64,000 nt of DNA from positions 105,001 to 169,000 of the forward strand of contig PUQB01000530.1 of NCBI GenBank assembly GCA_003024785.1, read 5' to 3'. Within the stretch, counting starts at the first letter, position 1, and each line of letters opens with the position of its first letter. The DNA is from Selaginella tamariscina. Taxonomy: Eukaryota > Streptophyta > Lycopodiopsida > Selaginellales > Selaginellaceae. Positions 33,891 through 46,180 of this stretch are shown here, in pieces. Both the position numbers and the translations under genes were made by a program. Below the pieces are notes generated by a model that saw nothing but the letters and a program-made list of their open reading frames with translations, was not told where the DNA came from and made no database searches.

Positions 33891-36420
33891 ATCAACGAGG
33901 ACATTGACATTTTCAAATGTGAAAACAATGTTATAATTTTTAGTATAACACTTTAGAGTTCATTGTTGTTGTCAAAGTTTTAACCTAGAAGGCTAACACA
34001 TGGCAACACGTGGCTACCAAGTGGCCTTCCGACGTCAATTCCCTGTGAGCAATGTTAAATCTTTCAAGATAATCCTAAGAGTCTGACTTAGATGCCTAAT
34101 TAAACAGAAAGCTTAGAATTCTACCTTATGACCATTCCTCAAACCCTAGAGCATATCTCGAGTAGACTTTAAATCATATCTTACTAAACCTAGATAGGCT
34201 CATGTCCTAATCCCACAAAGAAGATGTGTCTTACACATGCACTCATGACAGAGCTACCCATGACAAAACCACAAAGGGCGTTCCTCGAGTGTTGTATTGT
34301 GTGACGTCTAGCCCAATGTCACATCTCCATATAACATTGGCTTCCACAATGTAGGCTATCATGCCATAGCCTTTAGATTCAAGAGTTGCACCAAGTGCCA
34401 CAAACATGGCTCTAAATACCAACTCTAGAACCCCTTAATGAACCTTCAGAACTAGTAATGTGAACTTGTCAAATAAGATCCCACGCCCACAATTGAACAA
34501 GGACACAAATGTGCCTTGCTTGGTAATGAGTGCTACACCTAGCTTGATGTGGAGGAGGAGGTTGGAGTTTGCCTCTTGAAACGTGCATTTCGACAAGACC
34601 TCCCAGGCATGGATTCGCCAACGTTAAGGTGAGCAACCCCGAAGGTGGGATATACCCTTGTCATTTGGAAGTTAAAGCGGCACAACAAAGGGTTATACCT
34701 TAACGACACAAGCTAAAACCTACACCGGGAGAAGAGTAACAAACTCAGTCATGAACCCAGGAACTCTCACTCCTACATACTCTACCTTATTTATGTGACA
34801 AAGTCCCCCCCACACCCTCTAAATGTGTAAGTGGGCTAGCACCATAATTACGAACACGAACACAAGCCTCAGATTTCAAGAACCCGACCACAGAACACAA
34901 TCACGACACGAATATTCTAGTGAATATTCTAAAAATATGTTATTTTTTAAATTATATTATTTTAAAAATATACTATTTTTTTATTATATTATGCACATAA
35001 ACTACTTCACATAAACTATCAAATATCGCAAAGAAGTATGCTTTTCGCAATACGCTGGATTGTTGTGCCATGCTTGTTGTGCTTGGATTGGCCTTAGATT
35101 GCTGGATTGCTATAAGACAGCATGTGCCCTAATAAGAATATTCTATGAGTATACTCCAGCGAGAATATTCTAAATAATGTCTCATGTTACGAACATGGGC
35201 CGTGATCTTGGCCATGTTTCGTAACTGTGGCTGGCACAGAATTTTAGCCCCTTAAATAAATTAACAGTATGAGCCTATAACTCACCCTTACTCCTACCCT
35301 AAACCCTACCCAAGGGGGTGCGTGGGTTAGGTCAAACCCTAGGGGTGTTCATAACCCTACTTAACACACCAAACTCATCTGCATTAACCAATCATCCTAA
35401 CTGGAATGTCAAAAATCGGGGGTGGATTTTCTAGAAGGTAAGTTCTAGTTTCGCTTAGAGTTTTCTGTAAATACTTAATGACACCGACCGGACCATCACC
35501 AGATACCCAAGTGCACTAAACAAGCCTATTTCCTACTATATTTAGGGTTCATCAACATAGTACAATAAGTAACAACAATCAACGTCTAAATAAAGCGTCA
35601 AGTCATAGTAAAAACTATGACAATTGCCACCTATTGAATTATATGACAAACCCTAGATGTAATGAGAAACAGTTCTCCTTAGTGCACTTAGGTGTTTGGG
35701 GGTAATCCGATCAATTGTCACTAAATACCTAAAAAAATCTAAGTGAAAATAACACTTACCTTTTACAAAATTCTTCTCCTGATTTGTATGTCTTGGTTAA
35801 GTCTTTTCTAATTGACTTTAGCAAGTTCAACAAGTCATTATGGGTAAGGAACACCCCTAGGGTTGACCTAACCCAATTTTTATCGCTACCCCCATGGGTA
35901 GGGTTTATGGGTAGAAGATAAGAACTAGGTCCTAGAGCCTAAGTATAAAATTGAGGGTTTGGCATTCTGTGCAAGCCCACTTACTCAGTAGGAAAATGAG
36001 GGGAGGGAGGGGGGCACTCCATCACATAAATAAAATAGAGTATATGTAATGAGAGTTCCTATGTTCAAAAGAGAGTTCGTTATTCTCTTACTGGTGCAAA
36101 CTTAGTTTGTGTTATCAAGGCACAACCTTTATTGTGTCACTTTAATTTCCAAACAATAGGGTATGTCCCACCTTCGGGTTAACCTACCTTTAACATTGGT
36201 AGGATTAGGCCCTTGTGACTAGGTACGTCACGTCCATGGAGCTAGCTAACTTCTCTTGTCTGATAATCTTTTCGTAAGCTTATAGATGTTGCCCAAGTTC
36301 ATATTCTACAAATATAGTGGTTAAGGCCTTGCTTTGGCTCATCATGCCAAGTTAAGAACCATACTTGCAACTCGATTAACCCATGCATTCTGGCTCACAA
36401 GGCGAGCGTTATTTTTCCCT
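33890..36420. mobile_element. Large inverted-repeat (foldback) element, copy 1
   Basis: The left part (about 34200-35480) is an imperfect inverted repeat of the right part (about 35680-36420). CAACCCCGAAGGTGGGATAT at about 34634 pairs with TCCCACCTTCGGGTTAAC at about 36166; CCCTAGGGGTGTTC (35337) pairs with GAACACCCCTAGGGTTGACC (35850); and CCAAGTGCACTAA (35507) pairs with TTAGTGCACTTAGGTG (35678). The centre is near 35600. A related copy lies at 53560-56400. Bases 33890-34200 match the start of that copy. No coding frame is supported inside. The arms exceed 700 bases; I cannot fix the ends or a target duplication. Foldback or Mutator-like affinity is inferred. Confidence 0.68.
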
Positions 36421-36468
36421 AAAGGTAAGTTTGTTTTTTTTACTTAATCACTTTCATTCCATGATGAA

Positions 36469-37135
36469 CCATGTGTGGTGCAAATCAACATCACATTATG
36501 GACTACGAAACCATTAAAAAGTACTCTACAACGAATATATGTGAAGATGGAGAGGAAGAAGTCTTATCTATAAAAAAAAATGTCATGGTCAAAAGGACTT
36601 GCAATGAAGGATCCAATGACCTTATGCTCTTTGTACCAGACACTCCAAAAAGAAAAATCATAGAGACTCAATGAGAATGAACTAAGCCCAATTCAAGAAA
36701 TCGAGCTTCATCCTTGGCAATAACATCCTCATAAATAATAGTATTGACTATTTAATTGGTGGATCCAAAAGAAAGCTCATCACGATCCTTGACCTAAACA
36801 ATGTGTTAAGACACAAATGCAAGGACAACAACTAGCAGAAAGAGGTGAAAATGACCTTCAAAGGTCGTGGTTTTAAATTGAAGAAACATGGACCTAGAAC
36901 TTCCTCTATTTCCTTAATGGGAAATAAAAATATGAACATAAGAATGTATAAGAATGCAAAGAACCTTGTGAATTGTCTATTGATACTCTTGTTGTTGATG
37001 TGTGGTATCAAAATCAATATAAAAGCATTGGCAACATGGATGTGTAGGATCCACACCGACGTTATTTTATAAAGAATGAAATGATCCTTATGAACCACAT
37101 TTATAAGAAACATGAAAGTGATAACCTTAAAATTT
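36469..37135 (+). pseudogene. Decayed coding sequence, possibly FCP1/HAD-like
   Basis: An open stretch starting MCGANQHHIMDYETIKK is followed in other frames by GSKRKLITILDLNNVLRHK, which resembles the DLNGVL phosphatase motif of plant FCP1-homology proteins. Further helical fragments and HIYKKHESDNLKICW follow. Stops and frame changes are frequent. The assignment rests on one short motif and is weak; it might equally be transposon cargo, since it abuts the foldback element. Confidence 0.22.
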
Positions 37136-40100
37136 GTTGGTTAATGACAACCCCTACATGGCATCGGTATGAGCTTTTTGAAGGGATCATATGTTTTTGT
37201 GTGAAGAGATCAAATGACATGATTGGCCAATGTCACCACTACATATGATACATAACTACATTATGTGCTTTTGGAAAAGATAAATGACAAGAACAAAAAC
37301 ATGCCTTTCAAAGCATACATAAAAAAGTACCCATTAGACCACAACCACTTCCAAACAACCATTCACTCCAAGAAATTATTGATCCAAGAAGTGGCACTAC
37401 CAATATACAAAAGTTGTAGGTGCTTAAGAATTTAGGGGCATGTTTATCAAATTAAAATAAAATGAATAAACACCTTCAACAATGAAGTTATTTGATTTTG
37501 TGAAGGTTCGTAAGTACTAAGAAAGGAATGAGAAAACATTGCAAAATTGGTTGGACAGATTATAGCAAAGGCTTTTGCATTTTCTACACAAGGATTTCAC
37601 TCTTAAGGTTGTGTAGAAACAACATACATAGAAAAAAGAGTTTTTTTTTTTTTCCTTTTATGTTCAACATACATACATGTATGTGTTTTAAACAAGGGGT
37701 TGATTATGTATGTTAATCAAAGTATACAAGGGGACAACCTTATGTATGCTGCAGTGTAAAAAACTCGAAGGGGCGCTGATTAACAAGGAGCAAAGAAGTT
37801 ATAGAGCATTATTGTTGGGTTGTTATGGCCTTCAAATAGATTGGGGTATGTTCATGTGAGAATGGAGGCTTTGTGAAGTTTGGGCATTGTGAGAGTTCAA
37901 GGAAGCAACTACATTATAGTCAGAGCATTTGGTAAGTAGGAATTTATAGATGTTACTAACAAAAAAGGATTGATCAAGCTATTGTATGGGTGGATTTATG
38001 TTCTAAAGATGTTCTTGAAAGACACAGTGAAGAACACAATTTTGGTTCCTTGGTTGTTACTGAATGTGGCCCTTGATTGGATTCGTCATATCTTTGAAGC
38101 CCACAATATGTAAAACCTGTTTTCTGAATTCCTTCACACACACACAACATGCATACATACATAGCTCATATATACACACACACACTATATATGTGTGTGT
38201 GTCTATTTACAAAATTCAAACATAGAATCACAAAGGCATTCAGAAAACAAGTTTTATGTGTATATATAAACGAATGTTTCTTTATGTTTAATAGACCTAG
38301 TACTGATGCATAGTCTAAATACCAAATGAAGTTAGATAACTAACTACATTATAAGCAATATTCAAAATGTTTGTGAGTCACCAAGTAAGAAGCATAAGTT
38401 CATAGAAGTTTTTGACACATAGCCCACAGCAAAGGCAAAACAAGAAATTGAACAAAACCCCTTTTATTGTATCAAGGTCAAATATATATCTCAGCAACAT
38501 GCATGTAAATATAAATATGAAATTAACACACAACATTTGAAACTTTTGAGTATAATAATGTTCGTTCAATTACAGCTACATTACTAAATTATTATCCAAT
38601 CTACATCGTAGATGCTAGCTACTATACATGCCACCAATTTCATCATGCCAATTGTATTGTATGAACCCATTGTTATCCGCTTTATCTACTATAGATACAA
38701 AGCTATAGATATTTATAAGTATAAATGCAGAACACCCTAACTAAAATGATGATAAACAATATAATGTGTGTGTGAATGTGAATGTTTTTTAGATAGAAAT
38801 GCATATTACTAAGAGTTTTATAAGTACCCAAGAAGTATGAATAAAGATTAGTTTTACAAGGGTTAACATTTGGTTTTGTCTTATGTATATAAGGGCTTTT
38901 TCCTAGGCCACCTCACATATGTTTCCAGCCACATATAAGAAGTGAAGTCTTGTGATTTCTAGACACCACAAATAAATGACATTTATCAAGATTTATATAT
39001 CAATTTTTTAAACATGCCATGCTCCATATGTAAATATATTTATATATATGATTTGTATTGTGTACAACTTATTGAATGAAACTAAATCACATGTATGTCA
39101 CAAAACACTTCTTGTTAAGAGATTGAATAGACTTTGATTACTAACTAACACACAAATTGAATTATCAATTGCTGATTGTAATTTTTAATTTATACATTCC
39201 ATAATCTTTTTAGTGCAAAAAATTAAATTTTTATTGTACTCTAGTGAGACTGATGCAGTTAAGTAATTATATATTTCGTCAAATTATTTTATTTTCTTTA
39301 TGCGAATCATTGTTTTCCGGGATGTCACATATAAATCCTATACATAAGCATTTACTTGGGCGGAATTGGTACAAAAAATATTTTTTGCTATACATATGTA
39401 TACAATGCATGTGAGGAACCTCGATAGGGGTGTGACAGATGATAAGAATCTATATTTTCTAGTATTATAATGGTCTTGAGATAAATAACTTGCATATTTT
39501 AATAAAAATATGACATTTATGAAGTAAATTTATAAATCTAAATGGTAAATAATGAAATAATTTTAATTGCTATCACTATATTTAAAGGGGTTAAAATTTA
39601 ATATTTTTTTTTATTGAATTTTAGTCATATATATAACTGAAGAGTTATAAATAAATTAAAAAAATATTGTCGCTAGAATGACCTATATAAAGGGTTTTTT
39701 AAACAAAAGATACATAAACAAAGGGTTTTTCTAAGTATGTAATTGCACATATGGAAGTCGCCTTTTGTAACCATTGTAAATGAAAAAGTTAATACAACTT
39801 ATAAGTAATGCTAATATTATATAATGAGATGCATACTATTGTACCAAATATTCTAAATTAATATCAATTAATATATTATATTAATGAAATCTTTTAATAA
39901 TTACTTAATCCATCTTAATATTATTTATTCATAATATTACATTTAGAAATAAATGTATTTTGCCACTTTGTGAATATATGGCTTTATATAAGTCAAGAGT
40001 AAAAAATATATTAATGACACCAATCATCCCCACATTTAAAATATCATTATAAACTTGTAACCTCATATTTGTGTAATTTATGGGTGACCATGTGCAAATC

Positions 40101-40150
40101 TTAAAAAATATTTGAAATATTCAATGACATGAGCCAATGACAAAGTAAAT
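37136..40150. other. Intergenic AT-rich DNA
   Basis: No gene is supported. It holds scattered CA/TG tracts, including a small imperfect hairpin in which AAAACCTGTTTTCTGAAT (38112) faces ATTCAGAAAACAAGTTTT (38236) around a CA/TG-rich loop. The rest is low-complexity AT-rich sequence. Confidence 0.65.
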
Positions 40151-40488
40151 CTATAAGAAATCCAGGTTCCAAACCATGAGATTAGTAAATGTATTCTAAG
40201 ATTTTATTATAAAAAATTTCATCTAATATAAAGATCATTTGGTATTCTCAGTTTTCATTATAATTTTGTTTCAGCAAATACAAAGGTCATTTGAACAGAT
40301 AAATTCCTATAACTGAGTTTCCTCTAACAACCAAATTCAATAATCAATATATATTTATTTCCTTTAACAAAAAGGAGACAATCTCCTTCTCTTCAACACC
40401 CAATATACATTAGTATGGAGATTGCAAAGATTACGAACATCCAGCAATTCTATACATATGCTAAAAATTTATCCTTAACAAAAAAAAT

Positions 40489-40776
40489 CTACGTGAGCTC
40501 TATAGAAACCATGTCTGCCATATCTAGGCCTTCCTCTTCTTCTACATCCATTACTCGATCCTCATCTATCGTTCTTAAGGAGGGAGAGTAGACTTTATAC
40601 TTCGCTCGGCTCTCGTGGTAACTCCTTAAATTAGTTGCGATTTCTATGGCCACCCAATCTTTCTCATTGGCTTGATGAGCAATTTCTTGAGAACTAGTTT
40701 CTTCCTCTTGGCCAAAGCAGAAGAGCGCCTTCACCATCTCCCATGCTCCACAAAAACAATCTTTTAGGTTCTTCAT
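40489..40776 (-). CDS. Small acidic protein of unknown function, copy 1
   Basis: A single-exon frame of 95 residues, ATG to TAG. The N-terminus MKNLKDCFCGAWEMVKALFC is hydrophobic and rich in cysteine and aromatic residues, but too short for a clear signal peptide or membrane span. A glutamate-rich loop follows, then a core (KDWVAIEIATNLRSY), YSPSLRTIDEDR, and a very acidic tail ending VSIELT. A paralogue at 41658-41957 has matching length and many identical residues, with differences mostly conservative, so the frame is under selection or very recently duplicated. I do not recognise the family. The leader upstream of the ATG carries an AGGGTAAC element conserved in all copies. Confidence 0.62.
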   Translation of the reverse strand: MKNLKDCFCGAWEMVKALFCFGQEEETSSQEIAHQANEKDWVAIEIATNLRSYHESRAKYKVYSPSLRTIDEDRVMDVEEEEGLDMADMVSIELT

Positions 40777-41047
40777 CTCATTTGTTACCCTAATTTTTTT
40801 TCACCCTTTTCACATGATATGGTTACTAATTGGAATTAAAGTTAATTTATATAATAAAATATTTTAACAAAAGAAAATATTAATAAATTTATATTAACAA
40901 ACTATATGTATTACATGTGAAGACTTATATTTAATTTTTTTTATCTAAAATTATATCATATATTAAAATTAAATTATTATTCTTTTTATATGATTGGCTT
41001 GTATGCTATTAAATTCTCTTAGAAACAATTATGTGAAATTTAGGCCT

Positions 41048-41128
41048 TTTTTTTCTACATCCAGTACTTAATATCCTCTAACGTTGTGGAGGGAGCATAG
41101 CATTTAGACTCTACTCTACTGCTTTTCT
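41048..41128 (-). pseudogene. Relic of the small acidic gene
   Basis: A short block, TCTACATCCAGTACTTAATA followed by GGAGGGAGCATAG and ACTCTACTCT on the plus strand, matches the C-terminal part of the acidic-protein genes at 40540-40620 and 41710-41790 but has lost its frame and surroundings. Confidence 0.55.
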
Positions 41129-41657
41129 AATTTAAACGCTATAACTTGCACTGTAACAAGTAATCAGGAAAACATATTAGTGAAAGCCATTGTACCAATT
41201 TTGGAATACACCACCCAGACATTTTAAAATATCAATTAGTATAAACTTGTAAACTCAAATTTAGATTTCGTGTAATCTATTGGTGATCATCCTATAGTCC
41301 ATATGCAAATCTGAAAAATATTTGAAATATTCATTGACGACAAAGTAAATCTCTAAGAAATCCAACAGTTCCAAGTCCTGAGATCAGTAAATATATTTCT
41401 CAGATTTTATTATAAATTCTTTTATCAAACTTTGTACATGGAGTATATAAACATTATATTTCAGTGTAATCTTATGTAACCACATCTTAAAATTTGATTG
41501 AGGTTGGATCGAATCATAATTATGATTATTTTCCCTTAACAAAAAAGACAATCTCCTTCTCTTCAACACTCATTGTGGAGATCTAAACACTATTGAACAT
41601 TCAGCAAGATGTTGGGCTCTATATTTTATTTATGATAAATTTACTATAAAAAAAGCT

Positions 41658-41957
41658 CTATGTAAGATCTATAGAAATCATGTCTGCCATTTCCAAGTCT
41701 TCTTCTTCTTCTTCTATATTCAGTACTTGATCCTCATGTATCGTCCCTAAGGAGGGAGAGTAGAGTTTATGCTCTACTCGGTCCACGTAGTAACTTCTTA
41801 AATCAGCTGCAATTTCTATGGCCACCCAATCTTTCTCTTCGGCTTGATGAGCAATTTCTTGAGTAGAAATGACACTAGTTTCCTCCTCTTTGCCCAAGCA
41901 GAACAGCGCCTTGATCATCTCCCATGCTCCATGAAAACAATATTTTAGGATCTTCAT
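41658..41957 (-). CDS. Small acidic protein of unknown function, copy 2
   Basis: A single-exon frame of 99 residues, closely related to copy 1. The N-terminus is MKILKYCFHGAWEMIKALFC, then a four-residue insertion (VIST) before the shared QEIAHQA, the core DWVAIEIAADLRSYY, YSPSLGTIHEDQ, a run of glutamates, and an end ISIDLT. The downstream flanks of both copies also match (AAGAAATCCA, GAGATTAGTAAAT), so the duplication covered about 1.2 kb. Function unknown; a soluble acidic protein with an amphipathic N-terminus is all the sequence says. Confidence 0.62.
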   Translation of the reverse strand: MKILKYCFHGAWEMIKALFCLGKEEETSVISTQEIAHQAEEKDWVAIEIAADLRSYYVDRVEHKLYSPSLGTIHEDQVLNIEEEEEDLEMADMISIDLT

Positions 41958-42544
41958 CTCAGTTGTTACCCTAATTTTTTTCTCACCCTTTTAACACGAT
42001 GGCTCTAAGCACATGGGTAACTTAAATTAAAGTTTATTATATATTTATATACAGTAAAATATTTTGATATTAAGAATTATAATAAATTTAAATTAACAAG
42101 CTCATTGAAAATCTAGGTAGTTTGATTTATATTTATAAATATATCATATATTAATATTAGATTATTAGTGATTTATATGCGTATTATTTACTAACATATT
42201 ACATAATGAAAGTATGTATATTCATATTAAAGTTAAAATAATGGAGTTTCAAATCTCTATAGGACTATTTAAATATGCAAAGTTTTTAAAATTTCTTGAA
42301 TAGAATAAGCTAAAATAAAATCTGGAATATCGTACAATTAAAGTATATCATAAATTATTCCAAATTGTTTACAATTAAAATGTTTTTAAAAAAATAAAAA
42401 ACTTAGGTCATTTAAATATATCTTAGATTTACTAAACTCCACCAAAAACTAAGTTTCCACGGTGTGTACAACAATTATATATTAATTATTACTGATTTAA
42501 GATTTAATTACATCATACTTGATATAAAAGTATAACACATTCAC

Positions 42545-42600
42545 ATGAGATGCAAGATGGCCATGTATGCTATGTGTTTTACAGTGATTGTTGAACATGC
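42545..42600 (+). pseudogene. EG45-like first-exon relic
   Basis: GATGCAAGATGGCCATGTAT and the following bases through TTTACAGTGATTG match the start region of the EG45-like genes at 43844 and 45595. The rest of the exon is unrecognisable beyond about 42600. Confidence 0.65.
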
Positions 42601-42785
42601 AACTCAAGCTGAGTTGTATGCAATTATTTTCCCATTTTGGGTTGAGAGATAACGTAAAACACCTTCTTATTACGTTATTGAATCCCAAACCTTAAATAAA
42701 GATCGTGTAACATGCCTGTTTGTGCAAGGTAACCTGTATTTTATTATGACAATGTTTATTATTATTGTGTCATGAACCACGGACG

Positions 42786-43005
42786 AGAAGCTAAAACTGA
42801 TTGTGCGAGATCTATAGAAACCACGTCTGCTTGATCCTCATGTATCGTCCTAAGGAGGGAGAGTAGAGTTTATGCTTTTAAACTCATTAACCCGTTGCTA
42901 TCTTCTATTGCCACCCAATCTCTCTCATCAGAAACAAACTCACAAGCAGAACAATGTCCTGACCATCTCCCCTGCGCCATGAAAAGAGTGCTGCAGGATT
43001 TTCAT
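42786..43005 (-). pseudogene. Third copy of the small acidic gene, broken
   Basis: On the minus strand an ATG at 43005 opens MKILQHSFHGAGEMVRTLFC and then meets a stop; the DWVA core, the YAPSL-type block and the VSIDL end are still visible in shifted frames, but the glutamate-rich middle is largely lost. The stop codon of the intact copies is also gone. Clearly a dead paralogue. Confidence 0.72.
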
Positions 43006-43811
43006 TTTATTTGTTACCCTAATTCACTACCCTTGTTCATCATTGTTAAAAGTTATATATTTATATATAATGAATATTTTAACATTGGTAATTAATAAAT
43101 GTGAATTTAGATTAATAAGGATAGATATGTTGTTATAATATAGATAGATAGATGTTGAACCATAATTTATCTAACTCATATGTTGAATTATTTAGTTAGA
43201 TAAATAGATAGATAGATACATTAAAATTAATTTATTATTAATATAGATTAAAATTATTAATACATGTCCAATCAAACTTAACCATTCAACTAAGAAAACA
43301 TGATTAGTTTAAACTCTGTAATTTTTATTGTTTAAATAATAGTAATTTGTATAATTATTATAAATAAACTTTAAATCATTCATATTAAAATATTTTCATT
43401 ACTGATATCCAAGTCCCTTAACTGAAACATATGATATTACGACATTTCTTAGAATTTTTAAAATTATAAAGCTTAATTCATTTAAATATATCTTTTAAGA
43501 TATATTTTATCATCCACACATAGGATACCATCCAATTAAGAAACATATTCTATCATTAAAATTTTAGGATATTTCAGATTTTTATAATTATAAATATAAA
43601 ATATTTCTTATTGGTCTTAAGAAATGCTCTATATCCATCGTCTTACAGTATGTACATACACAAGTCCTTAAAGAATATTCAAGACCTTTGGGTTTAAGTT
43701 GCAATGCCTGTTTCAAATCTTGCACTAATAATTTAAATTGACTTTTGGGCAACGTCATCAGTAAGTTTTAGAAATCCTATTATTATATGGATGTGTGGGT
43801 ATTCCCCTCTG

Positions 43812-43818
43812 TATATAA
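43812..43818 (+). promoter_or_regulatory. TATA box of EG45-like copy 1
   Basis: TATATAA follows CCCCTCTG and precedes TGCACAAG, 32 bases before the ATG; the same CCCCTCT..TATATAATGCACAAG arrangement is kept at 45561 before copy 2. Confidence 0.5.
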
Positions 43819-43843
43819 TGCACAAGACCTCCAGAGCTGCAAG

Positions 43844-44262
43844 ATGGCCATGTATTCTATGTGTTCTACAGTGATTTTTTATCCTCTTTGTTACTGCTTG
43901 GGAGGTTCTGGACAAGCCACTTACTATGAGAACTATTCTTGTAAGTCTCTCTCTCTCTGCGCACGCGCACGCACGCGCGCACACAAGAAGCACTTATTAA
44001 TTAATCATGATAGCTTCAGCTTAGGATTGCTAAGGAGATAAAACTAGTCAGTATGGTAACATGATTGCTGCTGTGAGCACTGATCTTTATAACAAAGGTG
44101 TGTAAATGTTAGGGTATGCAATACATGCGTGCGTGTGCGTGTGCGTGCGTGTGCGTGCTTAACTATCAAATAACATCGTGTGAAGGTTGTGGATCACTGC
44201 CCCAGTTGTGCTACTTAATTTTGATCTTTCAAAAGAAGCTTTTGCCAAAACTGCAGATTTAC
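43844..44262 (+). pseudogene. EG45-like gene, copy 1 (broken)
   Basis: The first exon is preserved (MAMYSMCSTVIF..., then GSGQATYYENYS) with a compensated indel in the signal peptide. Exon 2 keeps its 5' part (TCAGTATGGTAACATGATTG) but has lost the stretch encoding the conserved LCGE...CKG...GGC cysteines, jumping from TATAACAAAGG to TGTTAGGG. Exon 3 (GTTGTGGATCACTGCCCCAG) is present but frame-broken, with an early TAA. It is therefore a pseudogene of the intact neighbour at 45595. Confidence 0.82.
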
Positions 44263-45560
44263 ATAGGCTATATAAAATCATATATAATTAAATATATTAA
44301 ACTCTCAAAAAATATACAATATTAAATACAATTTACTTACCATCAACTTGTACAGTTTGTTGAAATCCACTCCAGACCATAAGATTGGTAAATGTGTCCT
44401 CAGATTTCACTATACAATTTTCTTAGATAAATACAAAGGTCATTTATTTGTACAATGACTATACAATTGATCCTCTGACAACCAATATAACAATAATGAC
44501 ACCAGTATTACTGTGGATAATGTTGAATACTATATATTTATATAATTAATAAATGTAAATTTAAATAAATAAAAACTTCATATGCACAACTTGAATTTTA
44601 TATATATATACAATTTACATTGAAATTAATTTATTATTGTATACATATATAATAGACTTAAAAATATTATACATATTCATACAGTAAAATGCACACAAAC
44701 AGTGAAGCATTTATTATTCCCACTCGAGACCATTTTAACACATAATTTAAATAAATACTCACATTGTCCAACAAATGTAATCCGTAATTTAAATGCTATA
44801 ACATTGTTTACAATGAAGCGCAGTCATTTTGACCGGCAATTTAAAATTAACATTTATCATGATTAATTAAAATTAACTTAATTAAATAATTAATTAAAAT
44901 TAATTTAACATTACAACTTAATTTGTAGACAAATTTGATAACAAATGAGTGTTTGCAATTAATAATTCTTTCATTTCATTTCGCCGGTTTAAACAATAAT
45001 TATTATGATAATAAATTTCAGGTTAAAATATAATTTAAATCATTTACATTTAAATTGTACTAAGTTTTTTAAATTTGTCTAAATAAAACTAAGGTACAAT
45101 AAAATCTTAATTAATCAATTAAAATATACTTTATCATGCACATAGGATATCATCTAATTAAAATATATCATTAAAACATATTTTTCAGTTATCAAAACTT
45201 TAAATCATATAAGATGACTGACTTAAAATTATAATACTTTCACATTTTTATAGTTCCAAATGGTCTTAAGAAATGCTCCAACTATCATCTATATGTATAT
45301 AACATAGGCCCTCCTTAATGAATATTTTAACTTGCAAATTGCAATGCCTACTTAAGCAGTGCCTCAAATCTTGCACTAATAATTTTAAAATATATATAAT
45401 GTATTTACTAAATGAGATTTTATTTATTTATTTAGTTTATTTGATCTCTATGTCTATATTTCCCACCTTTGACTTTGGGGCAACGTCATCAGTAAGTTTT
45501 AAAAAGTGATATTCATGGTAAACTGTTCTATATTACATGGCATGTGTGTTCCCCTCTCTG
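44263..45560. other. Intergenic DNA duplicated from the 40-42 kb region
   Basis: No gene is supported. Around 44365-44470 the flank of the acidic-protein genes recurs (AATCCACTCCAGACCATAAG..., then ACAAAGGTCATTT), and 45265-45490 repeats the region before copy 1 of the EG45-like gene (AAGAAATGCTC, GGGCAACGTCATCAGTAAGT). Confidence 0.6.
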
Positions 45561-45567
45561 TATATAA
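45561..45567 (+). promoter_or_regulatory. TATA box of EG45-like copy 2
   Basis: TATATAA, 34 bases before the ATG, within the CCCCTCTCTGTATATAATGC block shared with copy 1. Confidence 0.5.
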
Positions 45568-45594
45568 TGCACAAGGCCTCCTGTGATATGCAAG

Positions 45595-46180
45595 ATGGCC
45601 GTGTATTCTATGTGTTCTACAGTGATCTTTGTAATGCTCCTCTTTGTTACTGCTTTGGGAGGTTCTGGACAAGCCACTTACTATGAGAACTATTCTCGTA
45701 CGTGTCTCTCTCTCTCTCACACACATACACACGCGCATGCACGCACACACCACTACTGACTGATTACATGGTAACATCAGCTTCGGCTTGCTATGGAGAT
45801 AAGATGGATCAGTATGGTAACATGATTGCTGCTGTGAGCACTGATCTTTATAACAAAGGTTTATGTGGTGAGATCTTCCAAGTTACTTGTAAGGGAAGTG
45901 TGACAAATGGTGGTGGGTGCACTAACTCACCTAGTGTAAATGTCAGGGTATGCAATACGTGTGTGCGTGTGCGTGTGCGTGTGCGTGTGCGTGCTTAACT
46001 ATTAAATAACTTTGTGTGAAGGTTGTCGATCACTGCCCCAGTTGTGCTGCTAGCTCATTTGATCTTTCAAGAGAAGCCTTTGCCAAAATTGCAGATTTAA
46101 AAGTTGGTATCATCCACATTGACTGGAACAAGTACGTATACATAAACTATATAAAATCATATATAATTAAACTCTCATAA
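45595..46180 (+). CDS. EG45-like (plant natriuretic peptide-type) secreted protein
   Basis: Three clean exons (about 45595-45697, 45776-45949, 46022 to the end) encode a small secreted double-psi beta-barrel protein. Residues 1-25 form a signal peptide (CSTVIFVMLLFVTALGGSG). The mature part starts QATYYENYS and carries the family cysteines in SACYGD, GLCGE, VTCKG, GGGCTNS and DHCPSCAAS, ending FAKIADLKVGIIHIDWNK. It has the expansin-like domain without the expansin C-terminal binding domain, as in EG45-like/plant natriuretic peptide and blight-associated p12 proteins, which act in the apoplast. The end is uncertain: the frame runs on to a TAA at 46180, 17 residues past the conserved end, so a short last exon could exist instead. 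It is the only intact member of a three-copy cluster. Confidence 0.83.

Noticed and set aside
38112..38253. Hairpin with 18-base arms around a CA/TG loop as a microRNA precursor
   Set aside because: The loop is a simple repeat, the arms are imperfect and short, and no target or conservation can be judged from one sequence.
43733..43993. Minus-strand frame over the EG45-like pseudogene
   Set aside because: It is the antisense of exon 1 plus the intronic CT/CA tract; the plus-strand gene explains the sequence.
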